Shown here in pieces: positions 57,736 to 64,000 of a stretch of 64,000 nucleotides of DNA (within the stretch, counting starts at the first letter, position 1; every line of letters starts with the position of its first letter). A program made the position numbers and the translations under genes. The notes beneath the pieces are model-generated. The model had not been told where the DNA came from, ran no database searches, and saw only the letters and a list, made by a program, of their open reading frames with translations. Source of the DNA: Capsaspora owczarzaki ATCC 30864 (Eukaryota; Opisthokonta; Filasterea); NCBI RefSeq assembly GCF_000151315.2, contig NW_011887308.1, positions 1,649 to 65,648 of the forward strand. The letters run 5' to 3'.

Positions 57736-58931
57736 ACTATTCACCAATGTCGTGCACAGCTTGATGTTCTCCTTCATGTTTTCAAATATAGTTCATTTTC
57801 GAGTTTCACTGTCTCCATCGTTCTGTGTCGTGTCCCGTTTATTTCACCACTTGTAACTGACTCTTACTGTACCCTGTTCTAGGGATGCCACCCATCGCAT
57901 ACCTTGGTGGTTGGTCTTGTTCAAGAAGTACGATTGTTCTCACCTTGTTTTCCCATCTCATGTCGTGGGCTCGGAAAGTTCCATTGAGCTTCTCAACGCT
58001 GCGCAACGAACAAGAGAAGATTTAGATCTAGGAGCGATTTTCATGCCCTAATTCTGCCATGGATTATCTACATCTATGGTGTCCTGCCATGCAATGAATG
58101 AAATCGGAGAGGAATAGACCCACAGAGATCGAGTGGCGACTGGAGGGACCCAAAAAACCCGCCAATCTTAAAATGCAAAACAACAAAAAACCCAACAAAA
58201 ATGCACAAAACGCAACAAAAAGCTCAGCCGATTACAACAAAATCCGTGAATGGCAGCTTGTTCTGGCCAATCCCATTCCAACCATCCCTCCCACACTCAT
58301 GTGCATATGCGCATGGACACACCGACGCACACCCATACACTCTATTTTCTTGCTTTTGCCGAGCGATTTTTTCCAATTTGTTCGGTGCTGCTGTTTTTTT
58401 ATTTTTTATTACTAATTTATCCTTCGGCAATTTAACGCAGGGCAGTCGCATCTTCTGCGCACTCGACCCATCCCAAACGATCACTGTCGCTCTCGTTGTT
58501 GTAAGCTGCCCTCCTTCGTGGCTGGCTCTCTCCCTCGCGACGCGCTTGCAAGTCGGAAGGCGCACGCGCTGAATTTCCAAATTTTTGTTCTGATCTGTTT
58601 TTTTGTTGTTTTTTCTTCATTTTTTCTTTTTCAAAATCGAATTGTCACGGGCATCTGCGGCGCTTTGCCCCCCCTGCTCCCGTTCTCGATCGCTCCGAGT
58701 GCAGCGTTTTCATCACTTCTGTCCCTCCTGACTCCTTGAGCCAAAGGCACGGATCGGCCGCCTCATTCAACGGCAGTGCCGTGTCTTGTTGTGTTGCTTG
58801 GTGCGCCAAACCCCTTCGATTCTCCTCGCTGGCCGCTCGAACTTGTCATCGAGCGATACGCGATTACCCAAAGACAGAGGCTCTTTTGCCCGTCTGCTGC
58901 CTTGTGTCGAACCAGCTTTCAAACCAGCGCG
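57736..58931. other. Intergenic interval; no gene recognised
   Basis: Only short low-complexity frames are present. T-tracts near 58395-58415 and 58600-58634 lie upstream of the seven-helix gene. A frame-extending region from 58776 precedes the chosen start of that gene. Confidence 0.6.
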
Positions 58932-60026
58932 ATGACAAACTCGACCTGGCTCCAAACCGACATCACTCCAAACTGGAATCCACTGGAAACATGGGTCGTC
59001 GGTGTGGGTCTGTTCTTGTTTGTGTGCCAGCTAGGCATGGCATTGTTGCTCGTCGTCGAGCGGGAGTGGAAGCCGTTCAAGGCAAAGCAACCGGTCGTGC
59101 TGCTCGTCTGTGTTTTATCGGCAATCCTTTCGTTTCTCGGAGAAATGCATGCAATACTGTTGCTGCCGCAGGAGGCATGCTACTTTTGGAAGCAATGGGC
59201 TCTCATAGCACTTGGACTATGCTTGTGTGCTTCCGCGCACCTGTATCGCTTTTTCACGCGATGGGTGGTCTTGAAAATTCTGACGTCTCAACTCATTAGC
59301 ATTTCGAAAACGTTCCATCGACGGGCTTTCCAGCTAGCTGGTGCCCTCCTCATCTTCCTGCCAGTGTTGGTGTCGAGCGTCGCTATGGGCACGGTTGTTG
59401 AAATTACCATTCAGCCGGTCGTGATGGCGAATGGCGAGCTGATGAATGTTTGCTCCTCGACACACAAGACGATGCTCTACACTGTCAACCTGGCCATGGG
59501 CATTTATTTCTGTATCCTCGGCACATGGTGGACGTACACCCTTCGCAACGTGCGCGCAGCGTTCAACGAGTATCGTAGCGCTCGGCCTGGCATATTCTGC
59601 TCAATGCTTTGTCTTGCTGGGTACTTTACCGCAAGGCTGCTTTTGGACAATGCCAAATTCTACAACCGTGCACTCAAGCTGGCGTTGAACGCTGGCGTCT
59701 CAACGCCGATTTTTGTTGCCATTGCCGGTGGCGTCGTTTGGGACTGGCTTACGCGCCGCGACCTCGCCGAAAAGGCTTTTGAAGCCGGCATGGCAATGAC
59801 CATGCTCTCGCGCGCGCCGTTGCGAGGTCGTTCATCCTTGTCACAGGAAACCCAGGCCACCTCGAGTCGAAAATCTTCCGTTGCAAGCAGCGCCGACTCT
59901 ACACGCAGTGCGCCGCTACCAGAACCGACAGAATATGCTGTGGAAGTCGAGGACGAGGACGAGGTTGATCTCGAGTTGGAATTGGGTCTTACGCCGGCCG
60001 CTCCATCGGCAGTGTCGACTCGCTGA
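58932..60026 (+). CDS. Seven-transmembrane protein, GPCR-like
   Basis: The single exon encodes 364 residues from MTNSTWLQTD; the frame is open upstream to an ATG at 58776, which would add 52 residues. Seven hydrophobic segments are visible: WVVGVGLFLFVCQLGMALLL, PVVLLVCVLSAILSFLGEM, WALIALGLCLCASAHLYRFF, LAGALLIFLPVLVSSVAMG, LYTVNLAMGIYFCILGTWW, GIFCSMLCLAGYFTARLLL and PIFVAIAGGVVWDWL. The short N terminus carries an N-x-S/T site (NST). The C-terminal tail is Ser-rich then acidic (EVEDEDEVDLELEL), suitable for phosphorylation. The topology fits a G-protein-coupled receptor, but I see no family-defining motif. Confidence 0.75.
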   Translation: MTNSTWLQTDITPNWNPLETWVVGVGLFLFVCQLGMALLLVVEREWKPFKAKQPVVLLVCVLSAILSFLGEMHAILLLPQEACYFWKQWALIALGLCLCASAHLYRFFTRWVVLKILTSQLISISKTFHRRAFQLAGALLIFLPVLVSSVAMGTVVEITIQPVVMANGELMNVCSSTHKTMLYTVNLAMGIYFCILGTWWTYTLRNVRAAFNEYRSARPGIFCSMLCLAGYFTARLLLDNAKFYNRALKLALNAGVSTPIFVAIAGGVVWDWLTRRDLAEKAFEAGMAMTMLSRAPLRGRSSLSQETQATSSRKSSVASSADSTRSAPLPEPTEYAVEVEDEDEVDLELELGLTPAAPSAVSTR

Positions 60027-60349
60027 CGCTTGCACGTGGTGCAGTGCGTTTTGTTTGCCTTTGTTTGCCTTTGTTGGTGCAGTGCGTGAGTGTGTGAGTG
60101 TGTGTTTGTGTGTGCGCTTCGATTTGTACAGTTGTAGTTCTTCTTGCACACCCAACAGCGCAGCAGCAAACCAAGCGGAACCTCAATAAAAGTTCTCAAT
60201 GAAGCAAATCTTCAAGCAGAGTGCTCAATGCAGAGTGCTTAATGTAAAATCAAAACTCAATTCGGTTCAATGTAAAATCATTTCATTGTTTTTTTTTTGT
60301 TTTTCCCGCTTTTTTTTTTTTTTTTTTTTGATCCGTTTCACTATTTAGT
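60027..60349. other. Spacer upstream of the ryanodine receptor gene
   Basis: A GTGTGAGT-rich segment (60085-60115), two AATAAA-like or AATGTAAAATCA repeats (60184-60280) and a 20-base T-tract (60310-60329) lie here. The T-tract ends 20 bp before the ATG. Confidence 0.7.

Positions 60350-64000
<3,651 letters not shown>

Overview
The window is nuclear DNA from an intron-bearing eukaryote, most likely a unicellular relative of animals. I infer a filasterean such as Capsaspora owczarzaki; no database search was possible. The evidence is GT-AG introns of about 60-800 bp, long homopolymeric Gln/Ser/Ala runs, abundant T-tracts and microsatellites, and two assembly gaps. The gene content fits: a ryanodine receptor, a receptor-like protein with a phosphotyrosine-motif tail, macoilin, SZRD1 and ATAD5/Elg1, together with a chromovirus and a pogo-type DNA transposon.

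Layout. 1-1315: 3' end of a chromodomain Ty3/gypsy element with its 3' LTR. 1439-5789 (-): a ten-exon P-loop NTPase that I cannot name. 5790-7889: repeat-rich intergenic DNA. 7890-11043 (+): tripeptidyl-peptidase I (sedolisin), ten exons. 11181-11309: gap. 11310-19530 (-): a giant Cys-rich single-pass membrane protein with a Tyr-motif cytoplasmic tail. 20005-20143: solo LTR of the same family as the element at the left end. 21115-25840 (+): ATAD5/Elg1. 26336-28573 (+): CID-RRM protein. 28820-29737 (+): probable mitochondrial protein of unknown function. 30026-33733 (+): peroxisomal multifunctional enzyme type 1 ending in SKL. 33949-34912 (+): SZRD1. 35221-39156 (-): LisH/LUFS coregulator. 39986-41371 (+): Cu/Zn superoxide dismutase. 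42061-45344 (+): macoilin, with a gap in its intron. 45784-45866 (+): tRNA-Leu(AAG). 46121-46577 (-): small hypothetical gene. 48197-51803 (-): active myotubularin with a C-terminal PH domain. 52344-57735 (+): OLD-family ABC ATPase-TOPRIM gene split by a 3.14-kb pogo element (52916-56055). 58932-60026 (+): seven-helix membrane protein. 60350-64000 (+): N-terminal part of a ryanodine receptor, running off the window.

Most genes are unrelated housekeeping or signalling genes, as expected of a compact eukaryotic genome. Three pairs share flanks: SZRD1 follows the peroxisomal enzyme closely on the same strand, the LisH gene and SOD diverge from one 0.8-kb spacer, and the myotubularin and OLD genes diverge from a 0.54-kb spacer. 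For most multi-exon genes I worked out exons whose phases close exactly, so those models are internally consistent, but none has been tested against transcripts.
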